From NCBI GenBank assembly GCA_021234155.1, contig JAJEKV010000011.1, positions 9,093,712 through 9,157,711 of the forward strand: 64,000 nucleotides of DNA. Reading direction: 5' to 3'. The notes below the pieces were generated by a model. The model saw only the letters and a program-made list of their open reading frames with translations. It did no database searches and was not told where the DNA came from. Of this stretch, positions 32,896-43,531 are shown piece after piece. Each line of letters begins with the position of its first letter. Positions within the stretch are counted from its first letter, which is position 1. Position numbers and translations under genes: made by a program. Source of the DNA: Isoetes taiwanensis (Eukaryota > Streptophyta > Lycopodiopsida > Isoetales > Isoetaceae).

Positions 32896-33356
32896 AATTG
32901 GCTCTATGAAATAATCGACACGCCAAGGACGTGGATGGGCCTTTAGTCCAAAAAGGGCTTTTAGTCCAAAAGAGGGCCTATGGTCCAAAGAGGGCTTTTA
33001 GTCCAAGGAAGGACCAAAGGGGGCGTGCATGCTATATAGTAGCTTCTGGGGGAGAGCTCAAGGGCCGTGGTCTTGGTGAGGGCTCGTGGTTGGGTGGTGA
33101 GATAGCGTGCCACGTCAAGAGTCCATTTTATCGACTTAGTTATTTTAATAGTTAATAGCAGATTTACCAAGTAGAATCCATCACTGGATGCTTGTATCTT
33201 AGTCACTTTAGTTTATCATAAGATAATTCAACAAGACATATAAATCAGAGTGGATCATTTCTGGAGAAAGAGAATGTTAAACTACATATAAAGGAGATTA
33301 AAGTGACCATGCTAATCATTAGAACATCTTAACTCTAAGATGTGCAATTGACTGCA
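32849..33356 (+). repeat. Repeat shared with 25127-25403, interrupted by a solo LTR
   Basis: Matches 25127-25403 on both sides of an insertion at 32920-33130. It begins inside the EF-hand copy 1 reading frame. Confidence 0.85.
32920..33130 (+). repeat. Solo LTR related to the 38.4-kb chromovirus
   Basis: Flanked by TCGAC (32915-32919 and 33131-33135), and absent from the sister repeat at 25.1 kb. The 3' half (GGGGGAGAGCTCA, then GGGCTCGTGGTTGGGTGG, then CACGTCA) matches the LTRs at 38432 and 43524. The 5' half consists of GGGCTTTTAGTCCAAA repeats instead of the 21-bp units. It probably formed by LTR-LTR recombination that removed the internal part. Confidence 0.8.
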
Positions 33357-33850
33357 AACAGAACATCGTACTACAAAGAGAATGTCTGGTTACCCAGTGC
33401 GTGCTAACTCCAATAGGATAGTTTTCAAAAGTGGCAAGGACACAATGTACTAACAAAATATCTAATTATTTAGATGGTGTTGTGGTAACTCCAAGAGGAT
33501 AATTTTTATAAGTGGCAAGGACACAATGTGCCAACAAAAGAACACAATGTACCAACAAAATGTATATTTATACTTATTAAAAGCTAAATCTTTGCAATTA
33601 TTTCTGGCAGAGACTGAGTGTAATTGCAAACCCATCTATTTAAAAGTTTAAAATCAATATATTGCAATCTTCAAAGAATATATATGTTTGATCTCAAATC
33701 ATACACAAATATGAAAAGGAGCCATTAGAATAAATTTCAAAATTCTACTATCATTTCAATAAATTACCAAAAAGCCATTAGAAAGCTATCTTCAACGAAG
33801 AAAACAGGAGTTAAAAATTAGAGCCAATCGTACAGTTACTTTCATGTCAA
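33357..33850. other. AT-rich intergenic DNA
   Basis: A short imperfect duplication (GTGGCAAGGACACAATGT at about 33432 and 33513) is the only structure seen. Confidence 0.6.
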
Positions 33851-33851
33851 A

Positions 33852-34408
33852 TTAAGATAAGTTTAATGCAGGATTTCTACATGTTCGGCTATTGTGCCGT
33901 GTTTGTTCCCCGCAGTTAGAACATGTGAATTTTCGTACTTCTTTCAATGCATCTTCGGTTCGTATGCGTCTCTTCTTCCGACGATGACTTTTTGGTGGAA
34001 GCAATCTTGTGACCTGCCCAAATGAACCATCATCCCCTTCCACTACGGGACAAATACTTCCAGCATAAGTGTTCCAATAGGACGCTAACATAGAGACACC
34101 ACCACATAGAGACACCACCACAACATAGAGACACCACCACAATTATGTTCTGCGACGAATGTGCTGACCTTGCAAGTAGGTCCTCCATTTTTGAGGGAAC
34201 CATGAAGTCTTAATAAACAACCATCTTTCTTTGAAGCGCACTCAACTATATACCTGCTATTATCTGAGGCAACTGGAAAAAGATGCACATGGTTTCTAAT
34301 AGCATGTGTCGCAACAGCATGACGGAGCTCATCAATACTTGCAAACTCTTTTCCTAAAACTAAATTATCTTCTGCATTATCCCCAGGATAGTCAAGATCT
34401 TGCTCCAT
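33852..34408 (-). pseudogene. MULE (MuDR-like) transposase remnant without its catalytic core
   Basis: On the minus strand the first part, 34408-34142, encodes a MuDR DNA-binding domain: LGKEFASIDELRHAVATHAI, then SDNSRYIVECASKKDGC, ending AEHNC. The conserved C57, C64, H88 and C90 would bind zinc. The second part, 34080-33852, encodes the transposase C-terminus (YWNTYAGSICPVV, LLPPKSHRRKKRRI, and a CCHC-like CSNCGEQTRHNSRTC with one extra residue before the His). The several hundred residues of DDE core between them are missing. At the junction sit three copies of a 17-bp GTGGTGTCTCTATG-type repeat (34089-34140). Confidence 0.78.
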
Positions 34409-36107
34409 GCAATAACAACATCAATAAAACCTGCAAAAGGCAACCAGATGATTAGAAGACAATATGCAACATGATTAAAAGCAATGCAAATCACAGTATG
34501 CATATCTGATTTTTGAAAGAATGCATGCATCTGTGATTTAGATCAAGCAGGTTGAAAATGGAGTTGAAACTGGAATTCAGGGATTACAGCAGAATCCTTT
34601 TTGCTGCCTCATAAAACAGCGAATGCATGATTGCTACAGGGATTACAGCAGAATCCTTTTTGCTGCCTCATACAACAGCGAATGCATGATTGCTACAGGG
34701 ATTGCTTGCTACAGGGATTGTTTTCGCTGAAGACATTTGAAGAAATCCCTTGGGATGAGGAACCATTTGTGTCTGGGATAATGTCTTATGCATCTGTGAG
34801 ACAAGAAGACTCCGTGCATGCAAACTTTTTCGAAATTGAGGGACTTAATCCATGAAAAGGAAAGAAAACCTGGTTTTCTACTGAGAATCACGAAAAAGGA
34901 AAGAGCAAAAACGTACCTTGCTTGCATGCAACTCTGTTTTTCTTCTTCTTCCATAGATTTGCTGGCTAAATGACTACATTGGCGAAATTTTGAGGTACTC
35001 TTTTGCTGCAATCGATAGGAAGACACTAAAATTAGAGTAGAAATGTATTCTAATAGCAGTGCAAATCACAAAACATGCATGCATATCTGGTTTTTGAAAG
35101 AATGCATGCATCTCTGAGACAAGATAGATGCAAATTCGAATTTTTGAAAGATCAAAAGAAATGATGAAACAAGATGAAAGTAAAGCAAACTTTTTCCAAT
35201 TGAGGGACTTACCACTGAAAAGAAAAGAAAATCTGGCGGTGGAACTTCTGCTGCAATCGATCAGGCGATCAGGCGGTGGAAGAGATGAAAATGGCGCCAC
35301 AATTTCTTCCCGTTATGTTTTTTTCCCATACGTAGTAGAAGGAAGAATGGCATTTCGGTAATTTTAGAAATACCAATGGCTTTTTGGGAATTGTTGAAAA
35401 ATATAATGGTATATTGGTAATTTTCCCAAGAAAAAATGAACTAACCTGAGTAAAATGAGCGAATCAAGGAAGAATTAGCAGAGAGCTTTGATAAACCAGC
35501 TACGCTGGTTCTGGCATAGCATTCTCACCAACTGGCGAACAATAGCGTTCCCATCGCTGTCTTTGTGGAATATGTACCGGAACTTGGAGGGCTCCAGTTG
35601 AGAAGCAAAGCTAGATGCGATTCAAAAGCTCTGGCACAATAACTTCCCCTCTGGCAAAACCCCAGATGGTTGCTCTTCTAGGCAGGAGGGGGCAGGTGTG
35701 CCCAGCCAAAGCGGAGCCGTGGATTACCATATGGTAAAACTATGGTAATATGCGAGCTTCGATCTCGTGCGAGCTCTGGTTAGGGCCCTGCCTTGCAAAT
35801 TCCAAGGCCAACCGTGGCCTATGGAAAAACCCTGTTCTGGCCCGGACTTCCTTTAGATGCAAGCCATGCTTGCTCAAAATGCCTGCAGTGACCACAGTTC
35901 TTCAAATCGGAGACCTGAGTAGTGAGTAGCAAGCACGGTTCTTCTAAGACTCTATTCAGCTGCGATGCCAAGGACAGCGTGCAGACACAGAAAGAGAAAA
36001 TGAGAAGGAGACAGAAGAAAGGGCACGATAATGCCACGTAGCGTAATTAAATCCTAGCCACCCAATCTAGGTCTCCATTGAAGACACACGGGATAATAAT
36101 ATTCTCT
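34409..36107. other. Intergenic DNA with local duplications
   Basis: A 59-bp tandem duplication lies at 34580-34721. A looser internal duplication pairs 34490-34880 with 35070-35235 (GAATGCATGCATCT, AATTGAGGGACTTA). A minus-strand start MAPFSSLPPPDRL at 35300 might be the 5' exon of the MULE gene, without proof. Confidence 0.5.
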
Positions 36108-36189
36108 TTAAGAGATAGGATCAGGATTTGGCAGAAGGTTATTCTCACAAGTAAGACGAAAAACTGGAGACGAAAATGAGGTTAGAGAT

Positions 36190-36500
36190 CAGTGATGACT
36201 TTAAGGCGTGAAACTTCGTAAAGTTACTATATTTTACCATTTTTTTTAAATCTGGATTCAATGGTTTATTAGGATGCGTACGCTAAAGAACTTCATAAAA
36301 TCGCCAACATTTGATAATATTGCATCCCAATTATAGTAAATTCGCCAAATTAATGGATATTTTATAGTAAAAACCTCAATTTTATGGTAAAAAATCCAAT
36401 TCTACTAAATTCGTTTCTATAAAAATGTTGGAAAAATAGGAAACAATCGCCACCATTTCTATAGTTTAGAAGCAGCTAGAGGATGATAAAGTCATCACTG
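36190..36500. mobile_element. hAT-type MITE (311 bp)
   Basis: Terminal inverted repeats CAGTGATGACTTTA / TAAAGTCATCACTG and a perfect 8-bp target duplication TTAGAGAT (36182-36189, 36501-36508), both hAT hallmarks. The copy 1 region has the empty site. No coding capacity. Confidence 0.92.
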
Positions 36501-36521
36501 TTAGAGATTGACGTGCTTAGA

Positions 36522-36682
36522 GGCGCTCACATGTAAATTTTTAGATATTCACATGTAGTGCATCTAAGATTGCCGGTTTGACGTCTGAGCTATTTGTCCC
36601 CGAACTGCTGGAGCAGTTTACACCTGAGCGTCTCAACGGCTTGACGTCTGACAAAAACTTGCCGGTGACATGTGAGGCGTCC
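36522..36682. mobile_element. Small 161-bp inverted-repeat insertion
   Basis: Absent from copy 1. Flanked by CTTAGA on both sides (36516-36521, 36683-36688). The ends are imperfect inverted repeats: GGCGCTCACATGT and ACATGTGAGGCGTCC. A deletion in copy 1 between short repeats would explain the difference equally well. Confidence 0.5.
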
Positions 36683-37344
36683 CTTAGAACTGCTATGAAA
36701 ACGTTTCTAGAAGCAGATTTAAGTGTTTCGGACATTGATGTATATGTGTGGGTACAAAACAATCAAATTGGAAGAACAAGACTCAGGTCCACATATATGG
36801 AATTCTACGTCTTGTATATTCTCTGGTCTTTGAGGAAGTTTCAATGCCATTCAAGCAGATTTCAATTAAATCTGTGCGGGCCCTAGTTTGGATTTCAATT
36901 TCAAATCTGTGTCGGGTGTCTATTTTGCATGGCCAAATAATTGGGCAACTCATTTCATTAGTTGGGATTGAATGGTTCGTCTGGGACCCATTTCTATGCA
37001 TCTCATTGGTTGGAAGACTATAGAACTGGTCTTGGTTGGGAGACTACGAAACTGGTCTATTGAAGATTTCGTCTGTTCCGCAGACTTCAAAGTCTGGTCT
37101 TTAAAGACTTTAAAGTCTGGTCTTTTGAAGTTTGGTTGGGATGGGAACAAAACCAAAAAGCAAAAGCACCTTCAACAAAAAGCCAAAAGCAAAAAGTACG
37201 GCACTTGACAACCACCACACAAAACCCACTTCATCTTCACGATTGGAATTACACAAGCCAAAGTGAGAAAATAAGAAAAAGAATGGCCAGGCCTCCATAA
37301 ATAGCATTGCACAATGACATACTTTTCTCATAAGCAGAGGTAAG

Positions 37345-37926
37345 ATGGCAAGCCAAAAAGATAAAGTAGATGAGCTTCACAAAAGGGGGGAAGAGTTCTA
37401 CAAGCAATTTTCAACAGAACAGAGGGACGCAGTGAACGATCTATTTAAGCGCTTGGATACGAACCGTGATGGGCGGATTACTCGAGCTGATGTCTACTGC
37501 AATGTGACACAGAGAGATCAAATTTTGAGAGATCAAATTTTGAGCTACTTTGAAATTTTGAGCTATGGGAAAGGGAGGTTGGATTTTTGGGGATGTATGA
37601 CACTCTTGTACGTGATGGAGAAGGAAAATTTTTGCAAGAAGTGCAAGTATATTTTGTTCGATGTGCTACTACCACGCTGTAGTCATGGTTATAAGATGAT
37701 TCGGTGTGGTCAGTGTCTTAGGATTGTTGGGTGGTGTGATCAGTGTCATAGGACGCCCCAACAGCCACTGTTACACAGCCGCAGCTCCAAGGCATCATCA
37801 TCTTCTGGCTCCAAGGCATCATCTTCTGGCCATGCTATGGTTCCTTACTCGCAGGCTCGGCCCGATGTGTTTGAGCGCATCCGCACTGCCATCTCTGCCC
37901 TCTCTAGCTTGTGCACTATAATGTAA
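37345..37926 (+). CDS. EF-hand plus Cys-rich protein, copy 2 (193 aa), likely intact
   Basis: The better-preserved paralogue. The EF-hand loop DTNRDGRITRAD (residues 38-49) has Asp1, Asn3, Asp5, Gly6, Ile8 and Asp12, a near-canonical calcium site with Asp in place of Glu at position 12. A degenerate second hand may lie at 69-84 (FEILSYGKGRLDFWG). Cysteines at 97, 100, 112, 121, 124, 131 and 134 with H114 and H135 give C-x2-C...C-x-H...C-x2-C...C-x2-C-H, compatible with two zinc sites. A Ser-rich linker and a C-terminal helix (RPDVFERIRTAISAL) follow. No signal peptide. A TATA box lies 49 bp upstream. The DNA repeat GAGATCAAATTTTGA is duplicated within the frame. A role in calcium signalling is inferred from the EF-hand only. 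Confidence 0.75.
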   Translation: MASQKDKVDELHKRGEEFYKQFSTEQRDAVNDLFKRLDTNRDGRITRADVYCNVTQRDQILRDQILSYFEILSYGKGRLDFWGCMTLLYVMEKENFCKKCKYILFDVLLPRCSHGYKMIRCGQCLRIVGWCDQCHRTPQQPLLHSRSSKASSSSGSKASSSGHAMVPYSQARPDVFERIRTAISALSSLCTIM

Positions 37927-38431
37927 CGATTGTTTCACAAATATTATGAAGCCCATGTGTTGCATACTATTATACTACGAATTGCATGTTTTCCATACTA
38001 CTATTATAAATAAGAATGGCATGATTATACAGTCTCCAAATTTTGTTCTGTATTGTGCTATGCATGTTCTTTCTATTTTCAAATTTTTTGGCTTGTCCAT
38101 TGTGTAGTGGTCCGGATTAGAATGTCGTGGAGTAGCCAGTCACGACGCATGTGGTTTATCTTCATGCCGATTGAAATGGGAGCCCTTCAGTTTTGCCCTG
38201 GATTTGCAAAGATTTCAGGGGAGGGATAAGATGCTCATCTCTTCCCTTGGCTGTCGAGAATTAGGGATGTGTTGCAGCTTGGATCAATATAATAGTGGTG
38301 CATGAATTTCTGTAAGTTTCTGTTGTTGTTTGCTTTCTAACTGTGCATTCAAATGTCGTGTTTGTTTGTACAGTGGATCCACATGTCCACATTGTCTTCA
38401 GCATAAAACAGGTCTAGGTTCATTATACCTA
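37927..38431. other. 3' region of EF-hand copy 2
   Basis: AT-rich, no gene. The chromovirus is inserted at its right end. Confidence 0.5.
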
Positions 38432-38638
38432 TGCAATAGACATGGGACGTGGACGTCCATAGAGGGGTTGCATGCATCCCTAAAGGGGTTGCATGCATCT
38501 CTAGAGGGATTGCATGCATCCATAGAGGGTTTGCTAGCTATAAAGAGGCTCGGGGGAGAGCTCATGGGGCGTTCAGTATCTGTGCTGAGCTCGTGGTTGG
38601 GTGGCGAGTATAGCTAGCACGTCATTTTGTGCGTTCGA
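38432..38638 (+). repeat. 5' LTR of chromovirus 2
   Basis: Starts TGCAATAGACATGGG. Contains three 21-bp units (AGAGGGGTTGCATGCATCC plus two bases) upstream of a GCTATAAAGAGG TATA box. The end is degraded (GCGTTCGA, where the 3' LTR has GCGTTTCA), followed by the GTATCGAGC remnant of the primer-binding site. Confidence 0.88.
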
Positions 38639-38658
38639 GTATCGAGCTTCAAGTTGTG

Positions 38659-39769
38659 ATGGACCAATCCGCTGAGGAAGTGGATCGGATAATGGAGTTG
38701 GAGACCGACAATGCGATTTTGAGCGAAAAGTTGGAAGCTGCTTTAGCTCGCATACATGAGCTTCAGGACATGGACTCGCTTTGGGCGGGTTCTAGCTTTG
38801 AAGTTGTCACATGATGCAGGACATCCACGTGTCAGTAGTATTAAGACTGGCGCGAATGTGAAAATTGAGTTCAAACCTTATTTGGTAGCCACGGATGATG
38901 CAGAGGAACTCTTTGCATGGTTGCGGGATCTGAACTCATATTTCGCCAAGACCAAAGATGATGATGACACTCAGCTTTATTTTGCTGAACGTCATTTAGG
39001 AGGGGTCGCTAAGGATTGGTGGCTTGATCTACTCAAGCACTGACCTAAGGAAACTCCGATCACAACATTTGCGTAGAGTTTGAGACACTCATTAAGGAAA
39101 GGTTTCGGGTCATAATTGGGAGCGGGATTTGCTCGCAGAATGGAACCAGTTGACCCAGCAAGACAAGGAGTCCGTTCGTGATTTTTCGGCAAGAGTCTTG
39201 AAGAAATATCTCCAGCTTGGCAAAAATGATGCAGAGAAATCTGACCGGTTGATGGGCAGTGTCCATCGTTGGATCCGAGCCAAGTTGGATCTTCAAGCGG
39301 CAAACCTTTCTTTTGGGGCCCTCTCGCAAACTAGCGTAAAAGTTGAAGAGGAGGGTCTTTCATTAACTTCGAGGCCATCAATGCACAAAGGGGTTTAAAC
39401 CTATGTCGATGATTCCCAAAGGGTCATTCTCACAAGTTTGTTAAACCCGTGCATCGTGAAGGGCGTAACAATGGAGATCATGTTCCTACTATTTCTGCTT
39501 TAGGGTCAGGTGCAAAGCGTTCTCGGGAGGAGGATAAGTCTTCGCAAGAGAGGGAGCCTAAAGAATCCTATATGGCTCGGAAGAATCGCCTCCGTCGTGA
39601 GCATAAGTGTTTTATTTGCTCTAGTCCTGACCATAAATTTTTTGAATGTTCCAGGTACACCCCAAGGAAAAAAGGGGATTCAAACCAGGTACATCTAAAG
39701 TTCCACCAGAATCGAAGAAAGAAAGCGGGACAAAGACGGTGGCTTTTGTGGGTCATTCCTATACACTAG
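38659..39769 (+). pseudogene. Chromovirus 2 gag
   Basis: The ATG at 38659 opens a coiled-coil-like N-terminus (MELETDNAILSEKLEAAL). The frame then moves to 38756-39043 (FKPYLVATDDAEELFAWL, AKDWWLDLLK), stops, resumes at 39129-39398 (LTQQDKESVRDFSARVL) and again at 39449-39769, with the zinc knuckle CFICSSPDHKFFEC (CX2CX4HX4C) near 39610-39650. This is the usual chromovirus gag plan with at least three breaks. Confidence 0.85.
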
Positions 39770-39823
39770 ACCATCCTGATCATAGTCAGCTTTTGCATTT
39801 TTAAGAATCGTCCGGATCGAAAA

Positions 39824-40354
39824 GTGCATGCTCTTTTTGACCCTGGTAGTGAGTTTGATGTGATTTCTGACAGGTTAGTGAAGGCGTTGGACTTGTCCAC
39901 TATTCCATTGACAAATGCGATGGATTTGTCGTCCGCTTTTCGTGGTCAACTTTCACCTTGTGCCTTGGTTGTTAAAGATTTGGAATATTCCATTCAAGGT
40001 TTTAACGCCAAGCGTACTTTTTTGGTGGCTGACCTTGGCAGTGTGGATCTTTTGATTGGGATGCCCTGGCATCAAGAGTATAATCCTTTGGTTGACTGGG
40101 TTTCTGGTACTCTTTTGTTAGCCTTGGATGGCGGGAAAAAGACCTTTAAGTTGGTTAAGGATCTTGTGATAGCCCCCATTCCAATGGTTTCTGTTGTTCA
40201 ATTTAAGCGTTTGGCAATGAAATCTCATTTTGTTTACTTGGTGGGTTTGCGTAATAAGTCAATTACATCACCAATAAATGAGCGTCAAACTTTGTTTCTT
40301 ATGAATCATTCTGATGTGTTTTCTAATGACATTGCCACATCATTACCTCCTTAG
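39824..40354 (+). pseudogene. Chromovirus 2 aspartic protease
   Basis: 176 codons. The active-site box reads LFDPGSEFDVIS: the D-S/T-G triad has become D-P-G, which should abolish activity. The C-terminal protease box LLIGMPWHQEYNPLVDW is well preserved. The frame ends with a TAG at 40352-40354, before the RT linker continues in frame. Confidence 0.85.
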
Positions 40355-41650
40355 CGGCCAGAAGACCACAAAATTGATCTTTTGCCAGGAAAGGAACCCC
40401 CAAATCAAGCTCCTTATAGGAGAATGCATGGGCAACAAGCTGAGATTAAGCGCCAACTTGATGAGTTACTTCAAGCTGGTTTAATTCGGCATAGTTCTTC
40501 ACCTTTTGGTGCACCAGTTTTACTGGTCAGGAAAAAGGACAATTCTTGGCGTATGTATATTGACTACCGTGCCTTGAATAAGATTACTATAAAAAATAAG
40601 TTTCCTATTCCACGTGCGGATGATCTATTTGATCAATTACAAGGTGCTAAGGTTTTTAGTCGTCTGGATCTTAAGTCTGGCTATTGGCAACTTAAAGTGG
40701 CGCCAGAAGACGTGCATAAAACAGCATTTAGAACGACTTTTGGACATTATGAGTTTCTAGTCATGCCTTTTGGTCTCACAAATGTGCCGGCTTCCTTTGC
40801 GAGGTTAATGGGGTGAATCTTTGAGAATGTGCATGGTCATTTTGTAGTTGTTTTCTTTGATGATATTTTAGTTTTTAGCAAGTCTTTAGAAGAACACTAC
40901 TTGCATTTGCAAGAGGTTTTTTCTCGCTTGCGAAAAGAAAGGATCACGCTCAATACTAAGAAAAGTATATTCTTTCAATCAGAGATTGAATACTTAGGCC
41001 ATATTGTCTGCGGTGAAGGTCTCAAAGTGGATCCTAGAAAAGTACATGCAATTTTAAGTTGGCCTAGTCCGTCTTCAGTGACTGCTTTGCGTTCTTTTTT
41101 GGGATTGTGCACTTATTATAGAAAATTTGTTAAGAATTTTGCTAGCATTGCTTCAGGACTCTATTTATTAATCAAAAAGGATGTGCCTTTCTTATGGGAT
41201 GATAATCAACAAATTGCTTTTCAGGCTTTGAAGGATGCTATGGTTAACCCTCCCATCATCATGTTACCAAAGTTTGGGGTGCCCTACTTGATGTGTGTTG
41301 ATGCTACTGGACCGCCTTGCCTTGGGTGCGCTTTTGATGCGTGATGGTCATCCTATCGTTTATGAAAGTCGCAAATTTTTGAACTGAATGTAGATATAGT
41401 GTGTATGATAAAGAATTCTTGGCTGTTATCCATGCTTTGAAGGTTTGGCGCCATTATGTTTTAGGCTCCGGCCGCTCATATTTTGACCGATCATCAAAGC
41501 ATTAAACATATAGTTTCCCAAAAAACTTTATCTGAACGTCAACTTAAGTGGGTTTCGTTTATGCAGCAGTATGATTTTATAGTGGATTATCATCCAGGTA
41601 AGGAGAATGTGGTTGCGGACGCATTAAGTAGAAGAGGTTATGAGGTATGT
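40355..41650 (+). pseudogene. Chromovirus 2 reverse transcriptase and RNase H
   Basis: After the TAG the frame runs through [37 protein letters not shown] and [10 protein letters not shown]. It meets a TGA at about 40815 and continues with the catalytic FFDDILVFSK at about 40855 and FLGLCTYYRKFV at about 41100. RNase H starts (MCVDATG) and is shifted near 41335; its end with TDHQSIKHIV and DYHPGKENVVADALSRR is in the 41483 frame. At least one more stop lies in 41345-41480. Confidence 0.92.
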
Positions 41651-43531
41651 TCTCTTTCTATTGCGCAGTCTGATCATTTGGATGACATGAAACAACTTTA
41701 TGCAACTGATCCTGGTTATAAAGATATTTGGTTGATGGCTCAAACTGGTAACGCTTTTGGATATAAGATAACGAATGGTTTCTTGTATAAGGGTCCAAAG
41801 TTATGTATTGTTCGTGCCTTTAGACAACTTATTCTTCTGAAGTCCATGATGCACCCATCACGGCCATCGGGGCTTACCGCTACTTTGGCTAAGATTGAAC
41901 CCTATTTCAATTAGTCTGGCTTACATCGGGATGTGATGGTTCATATACGTTTTTGTGTGACGTGCCAACGTACTAAGAAAGCTCCTGAGAAACCTCATGG
42001 TATTCCTTTGCCTTTGCCTATTCCGCAAAGTAAGTGGGAACAGGTTACTATGGATTTCATTGTAGGTTTTCCACTAAGTTCTCGGAAGAATAATATGATT
42101 TGGACAGTTGTGGATTGTTTGACTAAGCAAGCACACTTTATTCCTTGTTCAAATAAATTAAAAGCTTATGATGCTGCAACTATTTTTATTAAAGAGATAC
42201 CCTAAGATCATTATTTCAGACCGAGATACTAAGTTCACAAGCAAATTCTGGAAGGCCCTATTTATGCAATTGGGAACTGAATTACGGTTTTCCACTGCTT
42301 TTCATCCACAGACTGATGGGCAATCCGAAGGGGTAAATAAGGTTATTTCTTCCATCTTAAGAGGATTTATCAATGAACATCAGGGACATTGGGAACCCTA
42401 CTTGCCTCTTGCTGAGTTTGTTTATAATAACATCGTTCAGTCTACCATTAAGATGACACCTTTTCAGGCAGTCTATGGTCAGCCGGTTCGGGAACCACTC
42501 TTTAGAGTGTGTGATGATGTTTCTGCTGCTGATGATTTTATTGGGTAAAAGCATGTTAGGGTGTACCACTTTTGGAACCTGCAAAAGTACATACACTAGG
42601 TACTTCTGAACTGGGTACTTTCTCATTTTTCTTTTCATTAAAACTAATACAAAAATCCAAAATAAAAGTCAAGGACATGGTAATATTCAAAGTTAAGGTA
42701 AAGATAATGCTATCGGAGACCAATATATATATAAAAAGTTCTAAAACATACCTTATATTGAGATATTATACAGGTACCCAGTACCCATTCCTGGCTACCT
42801 TTTTAGGTACCTTTTTAGTCACTAAATAATACTTTTTAAGGGACACCCTAACATGCTTTTACCCTATTCTTGAGCATAAAGATCTTATAGACTTGCTTCA
42901 GGCTCGTATTCAGGATGCTCAAGCTACTTTTCTCAAGAAATCATCTAAGATACAGCAAACAATGACTTTTAAAGAAGGTGATTGGGTATGGATGAGGATT
43001 CACAAAGGCCACTTTAAGAAGGACGCGCGCAAGAAAGACCTTAAGTTGGCGCCTCGATTCCATGGACCCTTTCAAGTCATTAAAGTTATCAATGAGAATG
43101 CATATAAGTTGCGATTACCTCAAGGTTGGAAAATGCATGACGTTGTTAATGTCTCATTTTTAAAAGCCTTTCAAGGAAAAGATTTGCCCCAAGTAGGGAG
43201 AATAAGCAAACCAGAATTGATTGAAGATTCCGAAGTTTTTGAGCCGGAAACAATTCTGAATGATAAATCCACTAGTGGTTTTAAGCAATATTTGGTTAAG
43301 TTTGTCAATAAGCCTTTGGAGGACGCTTCATGGGTTCGTGGCAATTTATTAGAGGCCTATTCCGATATTCTGCATGAATATAACGCCCGGAAGGCGCAAG
43401 ACATTGGGGAGGCTTCTATAGTAGCCGGCCTAAACGAGGGCCAAGAAAAGATTATGCTAAGATGGCAAAAAGACTCTAGTCCCCTTGCAGCAGAGGACTG
43501 CTGCAATGTCAAGGGGGAGGGAATCCAATAA
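41651..43531 (+). pseudogene. Chromovirus 2 integrase with chromodomain, split by a MITE
   Basis: The zinc-binding part ends FCVTCQRTK at about 41960. The DDE core is recognisable: WEQVTMDFIVGF (first Asp), IISDRDTKF (second Asp) and [13 protein letters not shown] (Glu), with a short deletion and frame change near 42200 between the first two. The 42543-42864 MITE interrupts the frame; removing it with one target copy leaves an uninterrupted reading frame across the join. The C-terminal part has the GPF box (APRFHGPFQVIK), MHDVVNVSFLK and a chromodomain (YLVKFVNKPLEDASWV), which steers chromoviruses to heterochromatin. The frame ends inside the 3' LTR. Confidence 0.92.
42543..42864. mobile_element. 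MITE in the integrase (322 bp)
   Basis: Perfect 22-bp terminal inverted repeats, starting GGGTAAAAGCATGTTAGG. Target duplication TATT (42539-42542, 42865-42868). Internal GGTACC-rich stretches are also partly inverted. Superfamily not clear from a 4-bp duplication. Confidence 0.92.

Larger units (their letters stand above)
36113..37344 (+). repeat. Duplicated upstream region, copy 2, with two insertions
   Basis: Parallel to 31459-32262. Relative to copy 1 it carries a 311-bp hAT-type MITE and a 161-bp element. CATAAATAG at 37296 is the matching TATA box, 49 bp before the ATG. Two palindromes related to CAGACTTTAAAGTCTG lie at 37081 and 37104. Confidence 0.85.
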
